Below, in pieces: positions 16,769 through 24,824 of a stretch of DNA of 64,000 nucleotides (its first letter is position 1; every line of letters begins with the position of its first letter). The stretch covers positions 124,001 to 188,000 of the forward strand of contig NZ_BMTR01000006.1 in the NCBI RefSeq assembly GCF_014649775.1, given 5' to 3'. The position numbers and the translations under genes were made by a program. The notes under the pieces were generated by a model, which was not told the origin of the DNA, did not search any database, and worked only from the letters and a program-made list of their open reading frames with translations. This DNA is from Streptomyces longisporoflavus. GTDB taxonomy: Bacteria; Actinomycetota; Actinomycetes; Streptomycetales; Streptomycetaceae.

Positions 16769-17815
16769 TCAGGGGGCGATCGCCTTCTGCGGCCCGGCGG
16801 ACTTCTTCACCAGGCGGGGGACGGCGGCGGCCGGGTCGAGGTCGTAGGCGTAGAAGTCGCGCGGATCGAAGGCGGCGCCCCACGCGTCGTGACGTCCCGT
16901 CGTGTTCTTCACGATCGAGCCGCGCTGCACCAACTCCGCCGTCGCGTCGGCCTGGTAGGGGTGCTGGACGTCCCGGTAGAAGCTGTTCTCGATGACCATC
17001 TTCGTCTTGCCGCGCGCCCAGTTGCCGTAGGTCCACACCGGGTCGCCGTCGGTGACCTGCGCCGACACATAGTTGTTGTAGAGGTGCGCGTAGGCGCAGT
17101 TGTCGGCGGAGGGGTTGCGCTGCTTGGTGCCGCTGAACCAGTTGTGGTCGATGGTCACCTGCGTCTTGACCTGGTCGGTCCAGCCGATGCCGAAGGCCTT
17201 GTTGTGGTTCTCGAAGCGGTTGTACGAGACCGTGACGTACTCGCTGTCCTTGCGCAGGTCGATCAATCCGTCGCCCATGCGCGTGAACCGGTTGTGGTCG
17301 ATCCAGACGTGGTCGACGGAGTCCAGCTGGATCGCGTCGAAGTCCTGTGTCTTGCCGTCCCAGTCGCCTTCCACGTACGAGTCGCGGATCGTCAGGTTGC
17401 GGATGATGACGTTGCTCGTGCCGGGCTTCAGGTGCAGTTCGCCGTGGACGATCTCACCGGTCGTGCCGACGCCGACGATCGTCTTGTCCGAGGCCACCAC
17501 GATCTCCGAGCCGAACGGCTCGACGGCCACCGTGCCCTGCACGCGGATGACGTAGGGCTCGTCGGCGCCCGCGTACCGGGCGAGCGAGGCCCGGTCGGTG
17601 ACGGTGACGGTCTTGCCGCCCGCGCCCCCGGTGGTCCCGCCGGCCAGCGAGGCGAAGCCGTGCGCGGCGTCGGACACGTGTCCGTGGGCCGGGGCCGCGG
17701 CGGCGCGCGCCGGGTCGTGCACGGTCGTCAGACCGAGGACGACGGCGAGCGCGGCCGTCGCCGCGAGGGCACGGGCCCTCAGGCGGCGTCCGGTGCTGTG
17801 CAGGTGCTGCTCCAT
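16769..17815 (-). CDS. Secreted PL1 pectate lyase (divergent type)
   Basis: A 348-residue PL1 lyase of a different subfamily from the two copies at 13206 and 21522. A signal peptide (RARALAATAALAVVLGL) is followed by GFASLAGGTTGGAGG, then KTIVGVGTTGEIVHGEL, NVIIRNLTIRD, DFDAIQLDSVDHVWIDHNRF, VTVSYNRFENHNKA, VTIDHNWFSGTKQRNPSADN, and AHLYNNYVS. The QRNPSADN segment takes the place of the ERAPRVRFG stretch in the other copies and carries the conserved Arg. ATG 17815 marks the start of the signal peptide. The GH43 gene ends 29 bp upstream, which suggests the same transcript. Confidence 0.92.
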   Translation of the reverse strand: MEQHLHSTGRRLRARALAATAALAVVLGLTTVHDPARAAAAPAHGHVSDAAHGFASLAGGTTGGAGGKTVTVTDRASLARYAGADEPYVIRVQGTVAVEPFGSEIVVASDKTIVGVGTTGEIVHGELHLKPGTSNVIIRNLTIRDSYVEGDWDGKTQDFDAIQLDSVDHVWIDHNRFTRMGDGLIDLRKDSEYVTVSYNRFENHNKAFGIGWTDQVKTQVTIDHNWFSGTKQRNPSADNCAYAHLYNNYVSAQVTDGDPVWTYGNWARGKTKMVIENSFYRDVQHPYQADATAELVQRGSIVKNTTGRHDAWGAAFDPRDFYAYDLDPAAAVPRLVKKSAGPQKAIAP

Positions 17816-17844
17816 TGCGGCTCCCAACAGGCGTACGGGCGGGG

Positions 17845-19398
17845 TCAGTCGGCGGTCGTGATGCGAAAGTGCGTGAACAGGGCCGTGCCGGCTCCGTCGC
17901 GGCCCGCGGGGGCCGTGGCGAACAGGCCGAGCAGGGCGCCCACCCATCGCCACGGCGTCGCGGCGAAGACCTGGCCCGAGGGGCGGAAGCCGTCGCCGGT
18001 GTCGGCCGAGAAGCGGCAGCGCGCGCCGTCCGTGATGTCGATCCGCAGCCGCGCGGTGCCGTCGGGGGCGGCACGCGGATGCTCCGCGTCGCGCTCCCGC
18101 TCGGCGACGGATTCGGCGAACCGGTGGACGAGGCGGACCGCACCGTCGCCGTCGCGTTCCAGGCCGATCCAGCCGAAGGCGTCACCGAGGACGGCGAGCC
18201 CGGCCCTGGCCTGCGGCGACGTCGCGTCGAGCCGCAGGCCGACCTCGACGGTGCACGGCGTCAGCGGCAGGCGCTGGGTCAGGACGTGCGGCAGGCGGCG
18301 CAGGTCGTGGGCGTCGGCGGAGCGCACGCAGGCGAGGCGCAGACCGTCCGCGCCGTGCGAGGTCGCCCAGCCGTCACGGGGGTTGGCGGACCACTGCCAC
18401 TGGCGGCCGTGGCGCCCGCCGGGGAAGTCGTCGTCGGTGGCGGGCGCGGACGCGGGCTGCGGGGGCAGGTCCGGCTTCTTGTGTACGGCGACGGGGGCGC
18501 CGTCGTCCCCGATCACCGGCCAGCCGTCCGTGCCCCAGCGCAGCGGCTGGAGGTGGACGACCCGTCCGTAGGCCCCGCGCTGCTGGAAGTGCAGGAACCA
18601 GTCGTCGCCGGCCGGGGTGCGCACCCAGCCGCCCTGGTGGGGGCCGTTGACGTCGGTGTCGCCCTGCTCCAGGACGATCCGCTGCTCGTAGGGGCCGTGG
18701 AAGGAGCGTGCACGGAAGGCGCCCTGCCAGCCGGTCTCCACGCCGCCGGCGGGGGCGAGGATCCAGAACCATCCGTCGTGCAGATACAGCTTGGGTCCTT
18801 CGAGCGTGAACCAGCCGGGGATCAGGTCGGCGTCGATCAACACCCGCCCCTCGTCGAGGAGTTCGCGTCCGTCGGGGCTCATGCGGTGACCGGTGAGCCG
18901 GTTCTTGACGCCGGAGCGCGACTTGGCCCAGGCGTGCACGAGATAGGCCTCGCCGCGCTCCTCGTCCCACAGCGGGCAGGCGTCGATGAGTCCCTTGCCC
19001 TCCTTGACGAGGTGCGGGGCGCTCCACGGGCCGCGGATATCGGGGGAGTTGACCTGGAAGACGCCGTGGTCGGGGTCGCCCCAGAAGATCCAGAACCGGC
19101 CGTCGTGGTGCCGGATCGAGGGTGCCCACACTCCGCAGTCGTGCCGCGGCGCGGCGAACGACTCCGCGGGTTCCAGCCGGTCCAGGGCGTGCCCGATCAG
19201 GGTCCAGTTCACCAGGTCGCGGGAGTGCAGGAGCGGCAGTCCCGGCGCGCGCCCGAAGCTGGACGCGGTGAGGTAGAAGTCGTCGCCGACCCGCACGACG
19301 TCGGGGTCGGACCAGTCGGCGGCGAGGACGGGGTTGCGGTAGGTCCCGTCGCCGAGGTCGCCCGGCCCGCCGGGAACGCTTGTCGCGGACGCGCTCAC
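17845..19398 (-). CDS. GH43 arabinofuranosidase/xylosidase with C-terminal beta-sandwich
   Basis: A 517-residue cytoplasmic (no signal peptide) GH43 enzyme like subfamilies 11/12. The five-bladed propeller begins YRNPVLAADWSDPDVV; expected catalytic positions are D31 (general base), D139 in LIDACPLW and E200 in FTLEGPKLY. The C-terminal half (about 345-517, from FPGGRHGRQWQWSANP) is a DUF1349/GH43_C2-like jelly roll that shapes the active site in this group. Likely activity is removal of arabinosyl or xylosyl residues from imported pectic side-chain fragments. The GTG overlaps the stop of the DUF6807 gene (GTGA). Substrate preference between arabinose and xylose is not decided by sequence alone. 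Confidence 0.9.
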   Translation of the reverse strand: MSASATSVPGGPGDLGDGTYRNPVLAADWSDPDVVRVGDDFYLTASSFGRAPGLPLLHSRDLVNWTLIGHALDRLEPAESFAAPRHDCGVWAPSIRHHDGRFWIFWGDPDHGVFQVNSPDIRGPWSAPHLVKEGKGLIDACPLWDEERGEAYLVHAWAKSRSGVKNRLTGHRMSPDGRELLDEGRVLIDADLIPGWFTLEGPKLYLHDGWFWILAPAGGVETGWQGAFRARSFHGPYEQRIVLEQGDTDVNGPHQGGWVRTPAGDDWFLHFQQRGAYGRVVHLQPLRWGTDGWPVIGDDGAPVAVHKKPDLPPQPASAPATDDDFPGGRHGRQWQWSANPRDGWATSHGADGLRLACVRSADAHDLRRLPHVLTQRLPLTPCTVEVGLRLDATSPQARAGLAVLGDAFGWIGLERDGDGAVRLVHRFAESVAERERDAEHPRAAPDGTARLRIDITDGARCRFSADTGDGFRPSGQVFAATPWRWVGALLGLFATAPAGRDGAGTALFTHFRITTAD

Positions 19399-20249
19399 GC
19401 GGCCACCGCCTTGCGGACGAGCCCCGCGCACTCGGCACGGCCCGGGCTGCCGTCGCAGACGACGGTGACGACACGGCGTACGACGGTCTCGCCGGGGCCG
19501 ATCGGCAGGCGCCGCGTGTGCGCGAGCGAGGAACCGACGCCCGGGTACTCCGTGGTGCGCACGAACCACGGGTCGCGCCGTGTCTCCGGTGTCGCCCCGG
19601 CGAAGACGAGGGTCCAGCCCTGGCCCGCGAGGGCCAGCCAGTCGGCGGCGGAGCCGTGGACGGCGGCCTCGCCGTCGGCGTGCGCGGTGAACACGCCGGG
19701 CGCCCGCGTCTCCTTGGGGGCCCGCCAGAAGAAGCCTCCGTAGGCGGCGCCGGGGCGGCCGTTGGTGGCGGGGCTGCCGATCGAGATCTCGGCGTCGGCG
19801 GGATTGGTGAGGGAGAAGGTGAAGTCAAGGGCCCACGCGGACGGGGTGAGGGGAGTGACGGCCACCGTGCGCCGCTCGCGGAGCAGCTCGCGCTCCCCGT
19901 CGAGCCAGCCGACCTCCTCGACGAAGCCGTCGGGGTCGCACAGCTTGAACTCCAGATGGCGCTGTTCGCCGTGGTTGTCGAGCTCGGTGGGCCCCTGGCC
20001 GCGTACGTAGGTGCGTCCGCCCCAGAAGTTGCGGCCCGCCGCGTCGGGCACGGCCACGCCCACGCCGAGGTGGTGCGGGTGGTCGGCGGGGGCGGACTCG
20101 GTGACGGGGAGGCCGCCGAAGGTGCGGACGGGGTGGAGGTAGGGGCGGGGCGCGAGCCGCGGCGCGGCCGAGGGGTGGATGACGTACCGGCCGACGGGGC
20201 GGCCCGAGCAGCGCAGCATGAGCGCGGTGTCGGTCACGGTTCTGTTCAT
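19395..20249 (-). CDS. DUF6807 / PmoA-family protein of unknown function
   Basis: A 284-residue protein without signal peptide, belonging to the group annotated as DUF6807 or methane oxygenase PmoA, a historical misnomer. Characteristic segments are RYVIHPSAAPRLAPRPYLHPV, DHPHHLGVGVAVPD, FWGGRTYV, HLEFKLC and GGFFWRAPKET, which suggest a beta-sandwich like galactose mutarotase-type folds. The conserved DHPHH stretch looks like a metal- or sugar-binding site. Such genes often sit beside Gfo/Idh oxidoreductases, as here (gene at 20257, 7 bp away), inside carbohydrate operons. Its reaction is not known to me; a role in processing a modified uronic acid or a 3-keto sugar is only a guess. Confidence 0.8.
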   Translation of the reverse strand: MNRTVTDTALMLRCSGRPVGRYVIHPSAAPRLAPRPYLHPVRTFGGLPVTESAPADHPHHLGVGVAVPDAAGRNFWGGRTYVRGQGPTELDNHGEQRHLEFKLCDPDGFVEEVGWLDGERELLRERRTVAVTPLTPSAWALDFTFSLTNPADAEISIGSPATNGRPGAAYGGFFWRAPKETRAPGVFTAHADGEAAVHGSAADWLALAGQGWTLVFAGATPETRRDPWFVRTTEYPGVGSSLAHTRRLPIGPGETVVRRVVTVVCDGSPGRAECAGLVRKAVAA

Positions 20250-20256
20250 GGCGTTC

Positions 20257-21525
20257 TCACCTCGGTGGGGTCTCGGCGGTGCGGGAGCGGGAGGCGGAGG
20301 GGTCGGCGGCGGTGAGCCGGGCGCCGGGGGAGCCGGCCGCGGGGCCGGGCGGCGTGCCGGGCAGCGCCCAGAACGCGCCGAGCTCCGCGTAGCCGCACAG
20401 CGTGTCGGCGCTCGCCGCGACGAGTCCGTCGATGCCGTGCACGACCCGTCGCCGTACGCCTTCGTGTCCGCCGGGCACCGCCCGCCAGGCCTCGACCGGC
20501 AGCGGGCGTGGATCGGGCGCCAGGCGTACCGCCTCGACGACCTTCATGAAGGCGCCCGTCGACACGGGCGGGACCAGCAGCTCGGCCCGGCCCGCCAGAT
20601 GGTCGACGAGGTTCTCCAGGAGGTCCGTGCGCCCGTGCAGGACCTCCTCGGGCCCGTGCCCCGCGCGCTGCACGAGCACCCGGTCCTGCTTGTACCAGAA
20701 CGTGATGCGGCCCCGGCTGCCATGGGCGATGACGTACGGCTCGTCGGGACGCTCCGCGCACAGGGTCGCGGCGACCCCGACGCGGCCGCCGCGCGCGGTG
20801 GAGATCCCCACGAACGAGGTGTCGTCGGACTCGATGGCGTTGGCGCGGAACAGCTCCGTGTCCACCCGTGTGACGTCCTCGGCCCGCATGGACCCGTCGA
20901 TCGCCAGGGCGGTGGCGACGGCGTGGGCGAGGGGGTTGGTCAGGACACCGTCCACGACGTCCGCGCCGTTCATCCGGCGCCGCCCCGCCCAGGGCGCGCG
21001 CCGGTAGTACGCCTCGTCGCGCGCCCAGGCACCCGCCGCCCCGATGCCCGTCGGCTCACCGATCGCCCCTTCGGCGATCAGGGCGCGGACGGCGGGCACG
21101 GCGTGCGAGCCGAGGGACTGGAACCCGACCTGGCAGGCCACGCCGGCGGCGTCCACCGCGTCGGTGATCCGCTCGAAGTCGGCGTACGAGGGGGCGGGCG
21201 GCTTCTCCAGGAGCAGGTGCACGCCCCGCGCGGCGGCGGCGACCGCCAGGTCCGCGTGGGTCGGGATCGGCGTGCAGATGACGGCGGCGGCGGCCCCGGT
21301 GGCGTCGAGCAGACCGGCGAAGTCCGCGGACTGCGCGGGCTCACCGAGACCTTCGAGCTCGGCGCCGGTCAGCGGATCGAGCTCGCAGATCCCCACGAGC
21401 CGTACGCGGCCCGCCTGTTGGAGGCGCCGGATGTTCTCCAGGTGCCATCTGCCGTGCCCGCGCGCACCGGCGAGGACGAGCGGCAGCGGGGCGTCCGGGG
21501 CCGCGGGCACCCGGCCGGCGCTCAT
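20257..21525 (-). CDS. Gfo/Idh/MocA-family NAD(P)-dependent oxidoreductase
   Basis: A 422-residue soluble dehydrogenase. The N-terminal Rossmann fold has LVLAGARGHGRWHLENI (GxRGHG nucleotide-binding turn) and the family's EKP motif in HLLLEKPPAPSYADF, whose Lys is the usual catalytic residue. The C-terminal alpha/beta dimerisation domain follows from about residue 135. An extra tail of about 30 Pro/Ala-rich residues closes the protein. The ATG overlaps the PL1 stop upstream (ATGA). Members oxidise or reduce sugars, sugar acids and inositols; in this operon an oligogalacturonide- or rhamnose-derived sugar is likely, but the substrate is not shown. Confidence 0.88.
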   Translation of the reverse strand: MSAGRVPAAPDAPLPLVLAGARGHGRWHLENIRRLQQAGRVRLVGICELDPLTGAELEGLGEPAQSADFAGLLDATGAAAAVICTPIPTHADLAVAAAARGVHLLLEKPPAPSYADFERITDAVDAAGVACQVGFQSLGSHAVPAVRALIAEGAIGEPTGIGAAGAWARDEAYYRRAPWAGRRRMNGADVVDGVLTNPLAHAVATALAIDGSMRAEDVTRVDTELFRANAIESDDTSFVGISTARGGRVGVAATLCAERPDEPYVIAHGSRGRITFWYKQDRVLVQRAGHGPEEVLHGRTDLLENLVDHLAGRAELLVPPVSTGAFMKVVEAVRLAPDPRPLPVEAWRAVPGGHEGVRRRVVHGIDGLVAASADTLCGYAELGAFWALPGTPPGPAAGSPGARLTAADPSASRSRTAETPPR

Positions 21526-22832
21526 CGGACCCTCCCGGCGCCCGCGCCGCGCTCGACGTCGTGGTCGGCCCGCTCGGCGCTGTCGACGCGGCCGTGCGAC
21601 GCGGGCACCCAGCCGACGTCGGCGCTCAGGTCGCGCTCGCTGCCGGAGTTGTACGCGTTGTTGATCGCGAGCAGGTCGACGGGATAGCCGTTGAACAGCG
21701 AGCCCTTCGCGTGCAGCGCGCTGCCGTTCCAGCTCTTGACCAGGTCGGCGGCCTCGATGTGGCCGGGTGTGGTGAAGGCGTTGTTCTCGGCGTAGACGGC
21801 GGACTCGGTGGAGACGCCGATCGAGTAGCGGTAGTCGTGGACGTCGTCGGGCACGACGTAACGGTTGTTGTAGAGGTGGACCTGTCCGAAGCGGACGCGC
21901 GGCGCGCGCTGCACGACCGAGTCGAACTCGTTGTGGTGCAGGGTGACGCGGAGCTTGCCGCGGTCGCCGGTGGCCGTGTCGCCGTTGCCGATGAGCATCG
22001 CCTTGTCGTGGTCGGCGAAGCGGCTCCAGGAGACGGTGATCAGGTCGGAGGCGTTGGTGATGTCGAGCAGCCCGTCGTGGCGCAGGTAGTTGCGCCCGAA
22101 GCGGGTGGGCTCGTCGGCGTCGGGCCGGCCCTTGTCGGAGGCCGTGACGTGGTCGATCCACACATGGGTGGCGCCGCGCAGCCAGATGTTGTCGTACGCC
22201 GTCTTCCAGTCCCCGAGGCCGCCGGTGTTGGGCTGCCAGAGGGGGAAGCAGTCGTGGGCGTCGCGCAGTTCGAGGTTGCGGATGATGACGTTGTCCGCGT
22301 CGTGCACCTGAAGGCTGCCGCCCTTGAGCACGGCGCTGCTGCCGAGTCCGACGATCGTGGTGTTCGGACCCACGTTCAGTTCGACGCGCTCGGCCTGGCG
22401 GGCCGCCGATGCCTTGCGGGCCTCCTCCTGCGGGCCGGAGGGTTTGGCGCTGCCCCAGGTGCGCGGGTCGTAGGCGGCGAGATAGCGGTCGGTGCGGTAG
22501 CCGTCGGTGGCGTAGTCGGCGCAGTCCAGGGAGCGGCCGCGGTCGTCGGTGTTGGCGTCGATGGTCCCGGCGATCTTGATGATCTTCGGGGTCGCGCTGC
22601 CGCCGTCCAGGGCGCGGACGAGCCCGGCCCGGTCGGTCACGGTGAAGACGTGCGCGTCGTCGGCCGCGGCGCCCCCGGTGGTGCCGCCGTTTGTCGCCGC
22701 CCAGCCGTCGTCCGCCGCCAGGGTGTCGCGGCTGATGTCGCGGGCCGGCCCGGTGCCGGCCTGCGCGGAGGGGACGGCGAGGGCGGCGAGCAGGGTCAGG
22801 GCGGCCGTCACTTGGCAGGCCCGGCGGCTCAT
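21522..22832 (-). CDS. Secreted PL1 pectate lyase (second copy)
   Basis: A 436-residue PL1 lyase with a signal peptide (ACQVTAALTLLAALAVPSAQAG). It shares long blocks with the PL1 at 13206: DDGWAATNGGTTGG, NTTIVGLGSSAVLKGGSLQV, LRDAHDCFPLW, THVWIDHVTASDKGRPD, RVTLHHNEFDSVVQRAPRVRFG and LYNNRYVVPDD, pointing to an ancient duplication within the cluster. The VQRAPRVRFG segment carries the catalytic Arg region. The ATG overlaps the stop of a sugar permease gene (ATGA), an unusually tight link between an import protein and a secreted lyase. It acts outside the cell on deesterified homogalacturonan. Confidence 0.93.
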   Translation of the reverse strand: MSRRACQVTAALTLLAALAVPSAQAGTGPARDISRDTLAADDGWAATNGGTTGGAAADDAHVFTVTDRAGLVRALDGGSATPKIIKIAGTIDANTDDRGRSLDCADYATDGYRTDRYLAAYDPRTWGSAKPSGPQEEARKASAARQAERVELNVGPNTTIVGLGSSAVLKGGSLQVHDADNVIIRNLELRDAHDCFPLWQPNTGGLGDWKTAYDNIWLRGATHVWIDHVTASDKGRPDADEPTRFGRNYLRHDGLLDITNASDLITVSWSRFADHDKAMLIGNGDTATGDRGKLRVTLHHNEFDSVVQRAPRVRFGQVHLYNNRYVVPDDVHDYRYSIGVSTESAVYAENNAFTTPGHIEAADLVKSWNGSALHAKGSLFNGYPVDLLAINNAYNSGSERDLSADVGWVPASHGRVDSAERADHDVERGAGAGRVR

Positions 22833-23740
22833 CCCTTCACCGCCCCGGCGCTGAACCCGGTGACCAGCCACTTCTGGATGAAGGCGAAGACGATCACGAC
22901 GGGCAGTGCGGCGATGACGCCGCCCGCCGCGAGCGCCCCGAGGTCGACGCTGTCGGCGCCCATCAGGGTGGCGAGGCCGACCGGGATCGTCTGCTTGTCC
23001 TGGTTGGAGAGGAACATCAGGGCGAACAGGAAGTGGTTCCAGCTGTGCACGAAGGCGAACGAGCCGACCGCGATCAGACCGGGCCGCAGCAGCGGCAGGA
23101 CGACGGCGCAGAAGGCCCGGAAGCGTCCGCAGCCGTCCACCCAGGCGGCCTCCTCCAGGGAGTACGGCACGTTCTTGATGAACCCGCTGATCAGGATCAT
23201 GGACAGCGGCAGCTGGAAGACGGCCTCGGCGATGATGACGCTGCCGAGGGAGTTGATCATCTGCAGGTTGGCGAAGATCTGGAAGAGCGGCACCAGCATC
23301 AGCGCGCCGGGGATGAACTGCGAGCAGAGCAGCGCCAGCATGAACCCGCGCTTGATCTTGAAGTCGAAGCGGGCGAGGGCATAGCCGCCGGCGAGGGCGA
23401 CGAGCGTCGTCATCAGCATCGACAGGACGCCGACGATGACGCTGTTCTGGAAGAAGAGCGCGAAGCTGCGCTCGGTCCACACCTTGTCGAAGTGCTCGAA
23501 CGTGATCGGCCAGGGGAGCAGCGAGGTCGAGCCCGCCGGGCGGATCGCGAAGAGCAGCATCCAGTAGAAGGGGATGAGGGTGAAGAGGAGGTAGAGGCCG
23601 AGCGGGACATAGATCTGCCAGCGGGGCGCTTCGTCCCAGGGGCGCCGCTTGGGCGCGCGCGGGCCGCCGGTGAGAGTGCTCGCGGGCGCGGTGGGGCCCG
23701 CCGTGTCGGCTTCCCTGTTCAGGTGCTGTGTGGTGCTCAC
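22829..23740 (-). CDS. CUT1 sugar ABC transporter permease (MalG-type)
   Basis: A 303-residue inner-membrane subunit with six predicted helices after a 35-residue soluble N terminus. The ATPase-contact EAA loop is visible (EEAAWVDGCGRFRAF), and the protein ends in the characteristic FSAGAVKG. GTG 23740 overlaps the stop of the partner permease (GTGA). With the MalF-type permease upstream it forms one transporter; no ATPase gene accompanies it, consistent with the shared MsiK ATPase of Streptomyces. The binding protein is probably the one at 15325. Pectic oligosaccharides are the likely cargo from context. Confidence 0.92.
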   Translation of the reverse strand: MSTTQHLNREADTAGPTAPASTLTGGPRAPKRRPWDEAPRWQIYVPLGLYLLFTLIPFYWMLLFAIRPAGSTSLLPWPITFEHFDKVWTERSFALFFQNSVIVGVLSMLMTTLVALAGGYALARFDFKIKRGFMLALLCSQFIPGALMLVPLFQIFANLQMINSLGSVIIAEAVFQLPLSMILISGFIKNVPYSLEEAAWVDGCGRFRAFCAVVLPLLRPGLIAVGSFAFVHSWNHFLFALMFLSNQDKQTIPVGLATLMGADSVDLGALAAGGVIAALPVVIVFAFIQKWLVTGFSAGAVKG

Positions 23741-24693
23741 TTGTCCTGCCCTCCGAACTTGCTCAGCCGCAGATAGACCATCGAGCAGAAGAGGAGGATC
23801 ACGAACGCGATCGACGTCAGCGCGGAGGCGTAGCCGAAGTCGTGCGAGTCGACGGCGATGGACGCGATGCGCAGCGGCAGGGTGGTCGTCTCACCGGCGG
23901 GTCCGCCGCCGGTGAGGGTGTAGAGAAGGTCGACGTTGTTGAACTCCCAGACCGCGCGGAGCAGCGTGGAGAGGATGATCGCGTCCTTCAGGTGCGGCAG
24001 CGTGATGTGGAAGAACTGCCGGAAGCGGCTCGCGCCGTCGACCTCCGCGGCCTCGTACAGGTCCTTCGACACGGACTGCAGGTCGGCGAGGATGAGGATC
24101 GCGAAGAAGGGGACACCGCGCCAGAGTTCGGCGACGACGACGGCCGGGAAGACGGTGCTGGTGTCCGAGAGCCAGGACGTTCCGTACGAGCCGATCCCCA
24201 TGTCCGCGAGGTAACGGGTGATGCCCGTCTGCGAGTTGAAGATCAGCAGCCAGATCGTCGAGGTGAGCACGCCGGAGACGGCCCACGGCGAGAAGACCAG
24301 GGCGCGCGCCATCGCGCGGCCGATGAAGGTCTGGTTGACGATCAGCGCGAGCCCGAGGCCGAGGAGCAGTTGCAGGACGACCTCGACGGCCACCCACTGG
24401 AGGCTGAAGCCGAGCGTCTGCCAGAACTGCGGGTCCTCGGTGAAGGCGGTGACGAAGTTCTCGAAGCCCGCCCAGCCGTTCCGCCAGGGCTTGGTGGGGT
24501 TGTAGTGGCGCAGGCTGTAGTAGAAGACGCTGATGACGGGGTAGGCGATGAAGCCCACCATCAGGAGTCCGGCCGGCGCGATCAGCAGATACGGGAGGCG
24601 GCGCGGGCTCGCTCCCGTTCGGCGCCGGGGCGCACCCGGCGTGCGGCGCCGGGGCGGTGGCTGCGGTGGCGATTTCGCCACAGCTGAGGCCAT
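23737..24693 (-). CDS. CUT1 sugar ABC transporter permease (MalF-type), first gene of pectin operon
   Basis: A 318-residue membrane subunit: basic Pro/Arg-rich N terminus, then PYLLIAPAGLLMVGFIAYP as first helix and an EAA loop (EAAEVDGASRFRQFF) near residue 215. ATG 24693 is preferred over ATG 24711 because GGAGAAG lies 5 bases before it. It is the first gene of the minus-strand run ending at 12018. The upstream 113-bp gap (24712-24824) carries a LacI-type palindrome, an IclR-like box and three CTCGTRCA repeats, so this is where the operon is probably controlled. Confidence 0.92.
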   Translation of the reverse strand: MASAVAKSPPQPPPRRRTPGAPRRRTGASPRRLPYLLIAPAGLLMVGFIAYPVISVFYYSLRHYNPTKPWRNGWAGFENFVTAFTEDPQFWQTLGFSLQWVAVEVVLQLLLGLGLALIVNQTFIGRAMARALVFSPWAVSGVLTSTIWLLIFNSQTGITRYLADMGIGSYGTSWLSDTSTVFPAVVVAELWRGVPFFAILILADLQSVSKDLYEAAEVDGASRFRQFFHITLPHLKDAIILSTLLRAVWEFNNVDLLYTLTGGGPAGETTTLPLRIASIAVDSHDFGYASALTSIAFVILLFCSMVYLRLSKFGGQDK

Positions 24694-24736
24694 GTCTGCT
24701 TCTCCGTTCATATGGGCGGCACACGGTCGGCGAGAT

Positions 24737-24746
24737 GAAGCGCTTC
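24737..24746. promoter_or_regulatory. LacI-type half-conserved palindrome GAAGCGCTTC
   Basis: A 10-bp perfect palindrome 43 bp upstream of the first permease ATG. It shares the core of the sites at 3158, 41463 and 41633 but lacks the flanking TC/GA on the left side (T G A A G versus T C G A A G), so binding by the same LacI protein is less certain. Confidence 0.55.
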
Positions 24747-24755
24747 GCAGACGTT

Positions 24756-24771
24756 GTTCGAAATCTCGTAC
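24756..24771. promoter_or_regulatory. IclR-like box GTTCGAAATCTCGTAC
   Basis: Good match to GTTCGNNNTYTCGNAC, an imperfect palindrome also found at 54148 (GTTCGATATTTCGTAC). It lies upstream of the pectin operon, adjoining the LacI-type palindrome. The nearby IclR gene at 56640 is the obvious candidate regulator. Confidence 0.6.
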
Positions 24772-24800
24772 AAAGGGTGCTCGTACAGAAAACTCGTGCA
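24765..24800. repeat. Three direct repeats of CTCGTRCA
   Basis: CTCGTACA at 24765-24772, CTCGTACA at 24780-24787 and CTCGTGCA at 24793-24800, starting 15 and 13 bp apart. The first overlaps the right half of the IclR-like box. Spacing near one or one and a half helical turns suggests a multimeric operator for the pectin operon or simply extended half-sites of the IclR-like motif. Confidence 0.45.
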
Positions 24801-24824
24801 GAGGGGCAGCGGCGCGTGCGCGGT

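Noticed and set aside
15322..16995. 557-codon plus-strand open frame antisense to the binding-protein gene
   Set aside because: A shadow frame produced by GC-rich third positions; the opposite strand encodes a clear lipoprotein with lipobox and family motifs.
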